Source of the DNA: Chloroflexota bacterium
GTDB lineage: Bacteria; Chloroflexota; UBA5177; JANWHV01
NCBI GenBank assembly: GCA_025450255.1
Contig: JANWHV010000181.1
Location: 1-10,250 of the forward strand
Direction: 5' to 3'
DNA: 10,250 nt
Shown here: one piece after another, positions 1 through 7,512 of the stretch
Position numbering within the stretch: the first letter of the stretch is position 1
Layout of the letters: every line of letters starts with the position of its first letter
Program-made: the position numbers and the translations under genes
The notes under the pieces: generated by a model
The model's input: the letters and a program-made list of their open reading frames with translations, nothing else
Told to the model about the DNA's origin: nothing
The model's database searches: none

Positions 1-2573
1 ATGGATGGAATAGGGGCGAAGAACTCGAGTGCCTCGGACACGGTCATTTCGAGCACTTCGGCAATGTTCTTTCCCTTGTAGCGTATCTCCAGGGCCTCAC
101 GGTTGTACCGCTTGCCTTTGCAGATCTCGCACGGCACATAGACGTCGGGCAGAAAATGCATCTCAATCTTGATAATGCCTTCGCCCGAGCATGCCTCGCA
201 ACGGCCGCCCTTCACGTTAAAGGAGAATCGCCCAGGCTTATACCCGCGCACTCTCGACTCCGGCACTTGCGAGAAAAGCTCGCGCAACGGCGTGAACAAT
301 CCGGTGTAGGTGGCGGGGTTACTTCTGGGCGTTCTGCCGATCGGGGACTGGTCGATATCAATGACCTTGTCGAGGTGCTCGAGGCCGTCAATGGCCTGAT
401 GAATGCCGGCGCGTTGTCGCAACCGGTAGACGTGTTGCGCCACGGCCTTGTACAAGACCTCGTTTACCAGCGTGCTCTTACCGGATCCCGACACGCCGGT
501 CACGCAAGTAAAGGTGCCCAACGGGAAGCGAATCGTTACGTCCTGGAGATTGTTTTCGCTTGCCCCGCGGACTACCACATGCTTGCCGCTGCCGCGCCGC
601 CGTCTGGCAGGTACTGGGACGAACTTTTGTCCAGACAGGAACTGGCCGGTGAGGGACTCGCGGCAGGCCATGATATCGTCAAGCGTTCCAGTAGCCACCA
701 CATGCCCGCCGTGCTCGCCCGCCGCGGGTCCGATATCCACGATGTAGTCGGCGGCGCGCATCGTGTCTTCGTCATGTTCGACGACGATGAGCGTATTGCC
801 CATATCGCGCAAAGCGGTCAACGTGTGGAGCAATCGGGCGTTGTCGCGCTGATGGAGGCCGATGCTCGGCTCATCCAGCACATAGAGCACGCCCATCAGG
901 CCGGAGCCAATCTGGCTGGCAAGCCGAATCCGTTGCGCTTCGCCACCAGATAGGGTAGTGGCCGAGCGCTCCAGCATCAAGTAGCCAAGGCCCACGTTTA
1001 CCAGGAAGCCGACTCGTGCCCGAATCTCCTTGACAATCGGTCTGGATATCGTAGCCTCTCGCTGCGTCAGCGGTACAGGCGCCTCCACCCGAATGTTCCT
1101 CAGCGCATGGTGACCATTCAAGGCGGAAAGTCCGGATGTGTGATGCACGGTGGAATCGCCGTGGAATGGGCCGCTGGTCGGCTGGTTCCGTGTGTCTTCG
1201 CCTGCTAGCTGAGCGAACCAATGACTGGCGTCATAAATCGAGAGTCTTGAGATCTCGACAATGTTCTTGCCGCCAATCGTCACGGCGAGCGCTTCCGGTT
1301 TCAAGCGAGCGCCCTTGCAGGTTGGGCACGGTACATTCGTCATGTACGCTTCCCACTCCTGCCGCAGGTTCTCGCTCTCAGTCTCGCGGTAGCGGCGGTT
1401 TAGAATAGGGATGATGCCGTCGAACTTGCCGTCCCACTCGTACACCCGGCCGGATTTGGTGCTGTGCGACATACGGACCTTGGTGTCATCGCCCGGCCCA
1501 AAGAGCAGCAGCCGTTGCTGTTCGTCCGTGAGATCTTTCCAGGGCGTCCGCGCGCTGATCCTGTGCAGCCGGCAGAATGACTGGACAAGAGACAGGTGAT
1601 AGGTGCTCGTGGTACGCGACCACGGATGGATGGCGCCATCACTTATCGACAGCCTTGGATTCGGAATCACGGCGTCGGGGTCAAACTCGAGACGGAAACC
1701 GAGGCCGGTACACGCCGGGCACGCGCCGTGCGGGTTATTGAAGGAAAACGTGCGGGGCTCGATCTCGCCCACGCTGATACCGCAGTACACGCAGGCAAAA
1801 TGCTCGCTGAAGAGTTGTTCGGGTCCATCGATCTCCGACACCAGAACCAAACCGCCGCCGAGCTTTAAGGCTGTCTCGACGGAGTCGGCCAGGCGCGTTG
1901 AATCCTCACGCGCATCCTCACCCTCGTCCGCGCGGTCGTGGATCACGAGACGGTCGACCACGATTTCGACGTCGTGCTTCTTGTTCTTGTCCATGGTAAT
2001 GTCATCGGCCAGGTCATACACGTTGCCGTCCACGCGCACACGTACGAAGCCGTTCCTGCGCGCATCCTCGAGCACGTTCTTGTTCTCGCCCTTGCGCCCG
2101 CGGATCACGGGGGCGAGAATCATCACCCGCGTGCCGGGCGTATAGCCGAGCACGGTATCGACTATTTGCTCGATCGACTGCTGGCTGATTTCGCGGCCGC
2201 ATTTGGGACAGTGGGGATGGCCAATCCGCGCATAGAGCAAGCGAAGGTAGTCGTGTATCTCGGTGACCGTGCCAACCGTAGAGCGAGGATTTCGGCTGGT
2301 GCTCTTCTGATCGATCGAGATTGCCGGTGAAAGACCCTGTATGTAGTCGACGTCCGGCTTGTCCATCTGGCCAAGAAACTGGCGCGCGTATGCCGACAAG
2401 GATTCGACATAGCGCCGCTGGCCCTCGGCGAAGATTGTGTCGAATGCCAGGCTCGATTTCCCCGACCCTGATAAGCCGGAGAACACCACGAGCTTATCAC
2501 GGGGAATGGCAATGTCGATATTCTTCAGGTTGTGCTCGCGCGCTCCGCGCACGATTAGCTGGTCTTGAGGCAT
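1..2573 (-). CDS. uvrA: UvrABC excinuclease subunit A (partial, 3' end outside window)
   Basis: UvrA is the dimeric ABC-type ATPase that finds bulky DNA lesions and loads UvrB in nucleotide excision repair, in the cytoplasm. The reading frame is open from ATG 2573 to the left edge, about 857 residues; a typical UvrA has about 940-970, so the last ~100, with the second ABC signature and Walker B, are missing. Visible features are the N-terminal [12 protein letters not shown] motif, Walker A GLSGSGKS (33-40), CxxC pairs at C261/C264 and C285/C288, a CPTC at 416-419, signature LSGGEAQRI from residue 541 followed by [12 protein letters not shown], second Walker A GVSGSGKS (693-700), [18 protein letters not shown], and the C-terminal zinc module C792/C795-C815/C818. 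The start fits the family N-terminus. No usable Shine-Dalgarno precedes it, only GGAA three bases from the ATG. Residues about 457-512 are roughly 44 longer than in E. coli UvrA. Identification is near certain. Confidence 0.97.
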   Translation of the reverse strand, partial: MPQDQLIVRGAREHNLKNIDIAIPRDKLVVFSGLSGSGKSSLAFDTIFAEGQRRYVESLSAYARQFLGQMDKPDVDYIQGLSPAISIDQKSTSRNPRSTVGTVTEIHDYLRLLYARIGHPHCPKCGREISQQSIEQIVDTVLGYTPGTRVMILAPVIRGRKGENKNVLEDARRNGFVRVRVDGNVYDLADDITMDKNKKHDVEIVVDRLVIHDRADEGEDAREDSTRLADSVETALKLGGGLVLVSEIDGPEQLFSEHFACVYCGISVGEIEPRTFSFNNPHGACPACTGLGFRLEFDPDAVIPNPRLSISDGAIHPWSRTTSTYHLSLVQSFCRLHRISARTPWKDLTDEQQRLLLFGPGDDTKVRMSHSTKSGRVYEWDGKFDGIIPILNRRYRETESENLRQEWEAYMTNVPCPTCKGARLKPEALAVTIGGKNIVEISRLSIYDASHWFAQLAGEDTRNQPTSGPFHGDSTVHHTSGLSALNGHHALRNIRVEAPVPLTQREATISRPIVKEIRARVGFLVNVGLGYLMLERSATTLSGGEAQRIRLASQIGSGLMGVLYVLDEPSIGLHQRDNARLLHTLTALRDMGNTLIVVEHDEDTMRAADYIVDIGPAAGEHGGHVVATGTLDDIMACRESLTGQFLSGQKFVPVPARRRRGSGKHVVVRGASENNLQDVTIRFPLGTFTCVTGVSGSGKSTLVNEVLYKAVAQHVYRLRQRAGIHQAIDGLEHLDKVIDIDQSPIGRTPRSNPATYTGLFTPLRELFSQVPESRVRGYKPGRFSFNVKGGRCEACSGEGIIKIEMHFLPDVYVPCEICKGKRYNREALEIRYKGKNIAEVLEMTVSEALEFFAPIPS

Positions 2574-2580
2574 GTGTTCC

Positions 2581-2609
2581 AGTATAACCTTTGACGTTGG
2601 GATTATCGA
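2581..2609 (-). promoter_or_regulatory. candidate sigma-70-type promoter of uvrA, possibly leaderless
   Basis: On the minus strand a -35-like TCGATA (2609-2604) is followed by a 17-nt spacer and a -10-like TATACT (2586-2581, five of six consensus bases). Only seven bases (GGAACAC) separate the -10 from the uvrA ATG at 2573, so transcription would start at or next to the A of the start codon. This agrees with the absence of a well-spaced Shine-Dalgarno sequence. The match was made by eye; the -35 is weak. Confidence 0.45.
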
Positions 2610-2695
2610 CACTCGCATGCGGATAAGTCGGGCACATTGGCAGCCGGCGCAAGCGTTTTAGAGTAACACAACGGGCCGCGTTCGGGGCAAACCGA

Positions 2696-2724
2696 AAGGC
2701 TCCGCGACGTTCTCGCGGAGCCTT
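2696..2724 (-). terminator. strong hairpin, probable terminator of the 73-residue zinc-ribbon gene
   Basis: A perfect 12-bp inverted repeat (arms 2696-2707 and 2713-2724, AAGGCTCCGCGA with its complement) encloses a 5-base loop. It begins 29 nt past the stop codon of the upstream minus-strand gene and lies before uvrA, where a terminator is expected. Read on the minus strand, the stem ends in CCTT followed by TCGGTTTG, so the U tract is short and interrupted. Termination could be inefficient or need a factor; a structured mRNA 3' end is an alternative. Confidence 0.6.
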
Positions 2725-2753
2725 GTAATCCGTGTACCGGGGTTAGGGAAGGC

Positions 2754-2975
2754 TTAGGTTTCGCTGCAATCGTAGAGAATTGAGTTGCGTGAGCGGCAGC
2801 GCCCGCACGCCACAACCGTGTCGCTTGCTTTCATTTCCCAGGCATTGGCAATCGCATTCTGATCGTCGCGCTTCACCCAGAAGGTCCGCCGATTTCCGCA
2901 CGCGATGCAGACAGGAACGCGGCCCATTACCCGACCCTCGAAGGGAGCTTCCTGGCGCTTAAGCAACCGTGGCAT
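2754..2975 (-). CDS. small putative zinc-ribbon protein, function unknown
   Basis: This 73-residue protein carries two CxxC knuckles, CIAC at 23-26 and CGRC at 57-60, separated by 30 residues with a hydrophobic/aromatic stretch between (FWVK, AWEM). The layout is that of a four-cysteine zinc ribbon, probably binding nucleic acid or protein. The N-terminus is basic (RLLKRQ). No signal peptide or membrane segment is visible. I do not recognise a named family. That it is real is supported by a good Shine-Dalgarno (GAGGAA at 2986-2981, five bases before the ATG), the paired cysteines, and a strong hairpin right after its stop. It appears to be transcribed alone, 302 nt from the glycosyltransferase upstream and 180 nt from uvrA downstream. 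A role in transcription or translation is a guess from fold type only. Confidence 0.75.
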   Translation of the reverse strand: MPRLLKRQEAPFEGRVMGRVPVCIACGNRRTFWVKRDDQNAIANAWEMKASDTVVACGRCRSRNSILYDCSET

Positions 2976-3277
2976 CTTTATTCCTCATCTCAGCTACGTC
3001 TTAACCCGGTCGCTCCCTGCAACGCCTGCGTTTCCGCATTCGCGATCGTGGAGCTGATCGTCCTACAATAGGTTCCGCGCTTCCCTCATTTGAGCGGAAG
3101 CCGTTGCGCTCTTGGCGCACTCTCATAGTATGGCGGGGAGATTATTGCAGCATTGCGGTCACGTTAAGGAATCGTAATCTCAATTGTGACTTTAATAACA
3201 CACGTGCCGCCCTGCCGCGCGCGCATAAGTGCCTAACTTCCTGGCGGCGCGATAGGCGGTCAAGCGTCGCGGTTACG
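2976..3277. other. 302-nt intergenic region between glycosyltransferase and zinc-ribbon genes
   Basis: This gap should contain the end of the ugd-glycosyltransferase transcript and the promoter of the zinc-ribbon gene. It holds the ribosome-binding site of that gene (2981-2986), an imperfect hairpin at 3079-3101, and a locally AT-rich patch at about 3165-3203. I looked for -10/-35 pairs on the minus strand and found only weak matches, such as TACTAT at 3130-3125 without a partnered -35. No tRNA or credible small ORF is visible. Confidence 0.5.
3079..3101. repeat. intergenic hairpin (imperfect inverted repeat)
   Basis: The arms GCTTCC (3079-3084) and GGAAGC (3096-3101) enclose a second nested pair CTCA/TGAG (3085-3088 and 3091-3094) with a 2-base loop and one bulged C at 3095. 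This makes a 10-bp interrupted stem. It lies 177 nt beyond the glycosyltransferase stop and has no T-run on either side, so it is at best a weak terminator. It could equally be an RNA element in the leader of the zinc-ribbon gene. Confidence 0.35.
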
Positions 3278-4396
3278 CTATGGAGCGAGTCCGTATCGCA
3301 GCGCTAGCCTCTGATATGTGGAGTGATACGCATTGCCCATCCGCTCGGACCCGTACAATTCTTCGGCCCGCTGCCTTGCAAATTCAACGAACGCTTCCCG
3401 CACTTCGGTATCGCCCATGAGCTCGCGTATTCGTTCTCGCAGCACGGCTGGATCCCTGGGGTCGAAGTAGAGGGCGGATTCTTCCCAAACGGCCCGATAC
3501 GACGCCGTGTCGCTCAATAATAGGCAGCAACCAGCGAGCGCAGCCTCAATTGCTTCAAGTCCGCACGGGTCATAGACGGCGGGAGACACGTAAATGCTGG
3601 CGTTCTCGAAGAACTTGCGCCGAGCCAGGTTGGACAACATACCGGTGTATTGCACCCGATCGTGAGGCGGGTAAATAAAGTAGGCGCCAGGGGGGGCCAG
3701 GCTGCCCACTGCCGCGAAGGAACGGTCTCTCATGCGCACCGCCGCGGACTGAAAGCAGGCAACGTTTACCGCTGAGTCCCACAGCCGTCCAGCCATCACG
3801 ACGTCGATGGCGCGCGGCGACGATACGCCACCGGGATGCGCGGGCAGGCCATAAGGAATAACGCGCACCACGCCTCGGTAATCCAGCCAGCGGCTGAGTG
3901 AGTCCGCGACAAACGTGCTTGGCGCGACGACACAAGCAGCGGCGGCAAGGCCCTGCTGGATTAGTTGGAGGTACGAGGCGTCGACCAAAGGCGGAGACTC
4001 GCCCTCGACGCTGGCTCGGCGGCCGCACAAATCGCCATGCGACACGACGATAACGGGCATGCCGCTAACGCCGATTTCACCCAGATGGTGTTCGTTGACG
4101 TGCAAGACGTGGGCTCGCCAACGGAGCGTGATGCGTAGTATTTCCTCGCGAGCTTCGGCGTAGACGCGGGCGGGGGCGCCGTCAGTTTCGTGTGGGATGT
4201 CCAACTGGTCGATTTCAACGCCGGCCCCGTTCGGCGCTTGGGCGCGCGGCGCCATGGCAAGCTGTTCCTCGCCCGGAAGCGCACCCAAGATGAGAAGCAG
4301 CACTTCGACCCCGTGGCGAGCCGCAAGTTCGTCGGCCAGCGTCACCGTATACTGCCAGATGTCCGGATCGGCGCTTGATGTAATAAGAACGCGCAT
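3278..4396 (-). CDS. glycosyltransferase, GT-B fold, family 4-like
   Basis: The 372-residue product looks like a complete cytoplasmic or peripheral-membrane retaining glycosyltransferase that moves a sugar from a nucleotide donor to an unknown acceptor. The N-terminal half has the VLITSSADPDIWQYTVTLADEL start typical of the acceptor domain, HVNEHHLGEIG at 99-109 and SHGDL at 119-123. The C-terminal donor-binding half contains MAGRLWDSAVN (201-211), YTGMLSNLARRKFFENASIYVSPA and DPCGLEAIEAALAGC (276-290). That last block is the EX7E region, but its first acidic residue is Asp276 rather than Glu; Glu284 is kept. The ATG start at 4396 has GGGAA nine bases upstream. It sits 61 nt downstream of ugd on the same strand, so the two are probably co-transcribed and the enzyme may use or build on UDP-glucuronate. 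Donor and product cannot be read from sequence. Confidence 0.9.
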   Translation of the reverse strand: MRVLITSSADPDIWQYTVTLADELAARHGVEVLLLILGALPGEEQLAMAPRAQAPNGAGVEIDQLDIPHETDGAPARVYAEAREEILRITLRWRAHVLHVNEHHLGEIGVSGMPVIVVSHGDLCGRRASVEGESPPLVDASYLQLIQQGLAAAACVVAPSTFVADSLSRWLDYRGVVRVIPYGLPAHPGGVSSPRAIDVVMAGRLWDSAVNVACFQSAAVRMRDRSFAAVGSLAPPGAYFIYPPHDRVQYTGMLSNLARRKFFENASIYVSPAVYDPCGLEAIEAALAGCCLLLSDTASYRAVWEESALYFDPRDPAVLRERIRELMGDTEVREAFVEFARQRAEELYGSERMGNAYHSTYQRLALRYGLAP

Positions 4397-4457
4397 GCGC
4401 TACTATTCCCGCCGATCGGTGTGGATATTTGTCGCGGGAAGCGCGGCCTCCGCGCGC

Positions 4458-5879
4458 CTAACCGCCCAAGCCGACTGGAGCAATTGCCTTCTGCCCTGGC
4501 GATTCGGCATGGTCGGCGACGAGATAGAGCTCTTGCTCGACATCTCCGCCGAATGCCTGTGGCTGGTATCCGCGTCCGACACCGAAATAGGTAAGCCCTG
4601 CCCTCCTGACGGTGTCCGGTTCATAGAGATTTCGTCCATCGTAGAATATTGGCGTGCGCATGGCCGCGTGGATCCGCGTCAGGTCCAGAGCGCGAAACTC
4701 GCGCCACTCGGTGATCAGCACGAGCGCGTCCGCGCCGCCGGCCACTTCATACGCGTCGGCGCAATACGTGACGTCTGTCACGAGCTGGCGCGAATTCTCT
4801 TCGGCTTGAGGATCGTACGCCGCGATTGTCGCGCCCTCGGCCTGGAAGTGCTTGATGATGTCGACCGCCGGAGCCTCGCGCATATCGTCGGTGTTTGGCT
4901 TGAACGCAAGGCCGAGCAGGCCAATGTGCTTGCCCTGCAGATTGCCCAATGCCTCGCGCACTCTCGAAACGGCGTGCAAACGTTGGTCATTGTTGATGTC
5001 CAATACCGCCCGAAGGAGTTGCGGGTGACACCCACTGAAGTCCGCCATATGGGCAAGCGCCTTCACGTCCTTGGGAAAGCAACTGCCGCCGAATCCCAGC
5101 CCGGCGTCCAGAAACGCGCCGCCAATGCGCTTGTCGTAACCCATGCCCGTGGCTACTTCCTTCACGTCGGCGCCGAGGCGCTCGCAAATGCGCGCGATCT
5201 CGTTGATGAAGGAGATACTCGTAGCCAGGAAGGCATTGGAGGCATATTTGATCATCTCCGCGGTACGGAGATCGGTAATCATCACACGGCAGCGAAGGGT
5301 GAGGTAGAGTTGCGCGACGGACTCCGCGGCGTGCTGGTCCGTCGACCCCAATACGACGCGATCGGGCTGCATGAAGTCTGCCAGCGCGTTTCCTTCGCGG
5401 AGAAATTCAGGATTGGATACCACGGAAAACGTGGCGTCGACGCCGCGATATTTTTCGACGATCGCGGATACCCAATCGCCCGCGCCGATAGGTACGGTGC
5501 TCTTATTAATGATGATTGTGTACCCGGTCAGCGCTTTCGCTATGCGCTGTGCGCACGCGCGCACGGCCCGAAGATCGGCCCGGTCGGATCCGGCGTGTGT
5601 AGGCGTGCTAACGGCGATAAAAACAAACTCGGCCTCGGCCAGGGCTGTATCATACGCGACTGTGTCGTCGGACGCGACAAAACTCAACCTGCCCGCGGCC
5701 TGGTTGTGCATTACAAGCTCGGTTAGCCCTGGCTCGTAAATGGGCATCTCACCCTTGCGCAGGTTAGCAATCTTCGCCGCGTCGATATCCAGACATGTCA
5801 CATTGTTTCCCAGGTCGGCGAAGCACGTGCCCGTGGTGAGACCGACATAGCCCGTACCGACTACACAGATTCGTCGCAT
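4458..5879 (-). CDS. ugd: UDP-glucose 6-dehydrogenase (nucleotide-sugar dehydrogenase)
   Basis: The 473-residue cytoplasmic enzyme oxidises UDP-glucose to UDP-glucuronate with two NAD+. It begins with the Rossmann loop [10 protein letters not shown] (8-17), then [19 protein letters not shown] (125-135), NPEFLREG (156-163), [17 protein letters not shown] with Lys211, the catalytic thiol motif [10 protein letters not shown] (262-271, Cys267) and [15 protein letters not shown] (323-337). All key residues of the UDP-glucose/GDP-mannose dehydrogenase family are present. About 37 residues follow the usual YFGVGR end, with no recognised motif. I chose ATG 5879: GGAAGG lies ten bases upstream and the Rossmann strand starts at once. 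A start at 5933 would add 18 residues unlike the family. A related UDP-sugar dehydrogenase (for example UDP-ManNAc) is possible, but the motifs and length favour Ugd. The downstream glycosyltransferase suggests surface polysaccharide synthesis. Confidence 0.93.
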   Translation of the reverse strand: MRRICVVGTGYVGLTTGTCFADLGNNVTCLDIDAAKIANLRKGEMPIYEPGLTELVMHNQAAGRLSFVASDDTVAYDTALAEAEFVFIAVSTPTHAGSDRADLRAVRACAQRIAKALTGYTIIINKSTVPIGAGDWVSAIVEKYRGVDATFSVVSNPEFLREGNALADFMQPDRVVLGSTDQHAAESVAQLYLTLRCRVMITDLRTAEMIKYASNAFLATSISFINEIARICERLGADVKEVATGMGYDKRIGGAFLDAGLGFGGSCFPKDVKALAHMADFSGCHPQLLRAVLDINNDQRLHAVSRVREALGNLQGKHIGLLGLAFKPNTDDMREAPAVDIIKHFQAEGATIAAYDPQAEENSRQLVTDVTYCADAYEVAGGADALVLITEWREFRALDLTRIHAAMRTPIFYDGRNLYEPDTVRRAGLTYFGVGRGYQPQAFGGDVEQELYLVADHAESPGQKAIAPVGLGG

Positions 5880-5985
5880 TATACTCGTGCCTTCCAAATC
5901 ACCCTGACGGGCTTGCGCGACTCGCGTGGCCAAATAATCCGCGGAACGTCGTTTGCGCGCCGCGAGCGCCCAATATCATCAGCGA

Positions 5986-6014
5986 ATGCTAGCAGGATTG
6001 GAAACGACCGCCAA
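5986..6014 (-). promoter_or_regulatory. candidate promoter for ugd-glycosyltransferase
   Basis: On the minus strand TTGGCG (6014-6009) and TAGCAT (5991-5986) are separated by exactly 17 nt, each matching four of six consensus bases. The -35 lies just past the acyP stop codon, and the predicted start gives a ugd leader of about 100 nt. The 138-nt gap after three tightly packed genes makes an internal promoter here reasonable, though read-through from the upstream operon is not excluded. Confidence 0.35.
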
Positions 6015-6017
6015 ACC

Positions 6018-6296
6018 CTAGCGGATCTCGAAGCCACGTCCTGGCCGGTTTTCAGGGCTAATTGGCGTAATTGAGACATCCCTGACGCGCGCGCCCGGCG
6101 GGCCTCGGCGGATCGCTTGCTCCATCGACGCGATCGCCTGATCATTGCCTTCCGCCTCAAGTTCCAACCTGTTTGGATCCGCGAGATTCGCCACCCAACC
6201 GGTCAAGCCAAGGTCCATGGCGCGCCGCCGCACGAAGATCCGAAAGCCGACGTTCTGCACATGCCCGCTGACGACGGCGCGAATTCGCTTAGTCAT
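6018..6296 (-). CDS. acyP: acylphosphatase
   Basis: This 92-residue cytoplasmic enzyme hydrolyses carboxyl-phosphate bonds of acyl phosphates such as acetyl phosphate or carbamoyl phosphate. It has the usual family size and pattern: VSGHVQNVGFRIF at 9-21 with the phosphate-binding loop and catalytic Arg19, GWVANLADPNRLELEAEG at 33-50 with catalytic Asn37, and a C-terminal GFEIR strand. The loop reads VQN where most members have VQG, so a conserved glycine is replaced by Asn15. ATG 6296 is chosen because the family begins about ten residues before the loop; GGTGAAG stands just upstream. A longer frame from 6467 would add 57 residues that merely read through tgt. The start overlaps the tgt stop by 8 nt (ATGACTAA), so translation is probably coupled. 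Fusion to HypF or other large proteins is excluded by the stop. Confidence 0.92.
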   Translation of the reverse strand: MTKRIRAVVSGHVQNVGFRIFVRRRAMDLGLTGWVANLADPNRLELEAEGNDQAIASMEQAIRRGPPGARVRDVSITPISPENRPGRGFEIR

Positions 6297-7512
6297 TGGC
6301 TTCACCGGCGTCATCGACGGCTGGGCCGGCTTGCCGCATGGACGCCGGTCGCCGCTTCGCCCGTTGTACATCGGCCAGGTGCTGATCCGGAGGTCGATAG
6401 TGTTCATGGAAGCGCGAACGGAACGCCTGGAACGTGCCGTCGCAAATACTGGCTCGTATATCGGCAATCAATGACGTCATAAACCAGAGATTGTGAATGG
6501 TAGCCAAACGATACGCCAGCAGTTCCTCGCAGCGGAACAAATGATGAAGATATGCTACTGAAAACCGCTTGCAGGTCGGGCAGCCGCAGCGTGAATCGGG
6601 AGGCGAGTCGTCGATCGCGTGTCGCGCGTTCCGCAGGTTGACTCTGCCCAGCCGCGTCAACAAGGTACCGTTCCGCGCGATTCGCGTTGGGAGCACGACA
6701 TCAAACATGTCGATACCGCGCGCCACGCCTTCGACTATGTCTTCCGGCGCGCCAACTCCCATCAGATAGCGGGGCCGATCGGCTGGCAGCTCAGGCTCAA
6801 GTGCTTCAAGTATGTGGTGCATGGCATCTTTCGGCTCGCCCACGCTGAGACCGCCGATTGCATAACCGGGAAGCTGAAACTCGCGCAGCGTTCTGGCGTG
6901 GCGCACGCGCAAATCCGCGAACGTTGCTCCCTGGATGATGCCGAAGAGCGCCTGATCGCCTCTGTTCCGCGCCCGGATGCTCCGTTCCAGCCAGCGCGTG
7001 GTCCGCTCCATCGCGTCTCGCGCTTGTTCTAACGTTGCGGGCAGCGCGATGCATTGGTCGAGCGGCATGACGACATCGGCGCCAATATTCTCTTCGAGAC
7101 GCTGGACCGACTCAGGCGTGAACCTATGCGTCGATCCATCGATATGGGATCGAAAGATTACGCCATCGTCATCGATCGTTCTCAAGTGACCAAGGCTGAA
7201 CACCTGGAATCCACCGCTGTCGGTGAGGATCGGACCGGTCCACTGCATGAAGTGGTGAAGCCCACCCAGCGCCGCGATCGTCTCGGTTCCCGGCCGAAGC
7301 GTCAGGTGATAGGTGTTGGCGAGGATGATCTGGGCATTCACCGCGCGTAAATCGTCGGGACTTAGCGACTTCACGGTGCCATTGGTGCCGACCGGCATGA
7401 ACACGGGCGTCAACTCGGCGCCATGAGGCGTGCTCAAGGATCCGGCTCGCGCCGAGGGAGCGGATCTCGCCTCTACAGAGAACGCGAAGGGGTGCTCGCC
7501 TGAGTCGTGCAT
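6289..7512 (-). CDS. tgt: queuine/preQ1 tRNA-guanine transglycosylase
   Basis: Tgt exchanges guanine-34 in the anticodon of Asp, Asn, His and Tyr tRNAs for preQ1, a step toward queuosine. The 407-residue product shows NTYHL (66-70), LTDSGGFQVFSL (96-107, catalytic Asp98), MPLDQC (149-154, substrate-pocket Asp152), GIIQGA, YAIGGLSVGE, RYLMGVGAPEDI and FDVVLPTRIARNG (270-282, nucleophile Asp271). The zinc site is C309, C311, C314 and H340, with family spacing. Two small departures are DQC where DEC is common and FDVV where FDCV is common. The last ~30 residues form a charged, probably disordered tail. The start at ATG 7512 is fused to the upstream peptidase stop (TGATG), and no Shine-Dalgarno is seen, which points to coupled translation. 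An upstream frame reaching 7704 reads the peptidase gene out of frame and is not used. No other queuosine gene (queA, queC-F, queG) is in the window. Confidence 0.96.
   Translation of the reverse strand: MHDSGEHPFAFSVEARSAPSARAGSLSTPHGAELTPVFMPVGTNGTVKSLSPDDLRAVNAQIILANTYHLTLRPGTETIAALGGLHHFMQWTGPILTDSGGFQVFSLGHLRTIDDDGVIFRSHIDGSTHRFTPESVQRLEENIGADVVMPLDQCIALPATLEQARDAMERTTRWLERSIRARNRGDQALFGIIQGATFADLRVRHARTLREFQLPGYAIGGLSVGEPKDAMHHILEALEPELPADRPRYLMGVGAPEDIVEGVARGIDMFDVVLPTRIARNGTLLTRLGRVNLRNARHAIDDSPPDSRCGCPTCKRFSVAYLHHLFRCEELLAYRLATIHNLWFMTSLIADIRASICDGTFQAFRSRFHEHYRPPDQHLADVQRAKRRPASMRQAGPAVDDAGEAND

Noticed and set aside
156..953. 265-codon plus-strand open frame
   Set aside because: It lies wholly antisense to uvrA, and uvrA is unambiguous by its ABC and zinc motifs.
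2668..2684. LexA-like inverted motif CGAAC...GTTGT upstream of uvrA
   Set aside because: The half-sites are seven bases apart instead of the four expected for a Gram-positive-type SOS box, and the right half is degraded. I do not claim SOS control.
3104..3307. 67-codon plus-strand frame in the intergenic region
   Set aside because: It starts with TTG, has no Shine-Dalgarno, runs into the end of the glycosyltransferase on the other strand, and its composition is not protein-like.
4197..5726. 509-codon open frame on the plus strand
   Set aside because: It is antisense to ugd and the 5' part of the glycosyltransferase, whose motifs are intact on the minus strand. Its translation shows no recognisable domain and is typical of shadow frames in GC-rich genes.
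5880..5933. 18-residue extension of ugd to 5933
   Set aside because: The family begins at the Rossmann strand encoded from 5879, which also has a GGAAGG site upstream.
6297..6467. N-terminal extension of acyP to 6467
   Set aside because: It reads through the 3' part of tgt in another frame, and acylphosphatases start about ten residues before the loop, which fits 6296.
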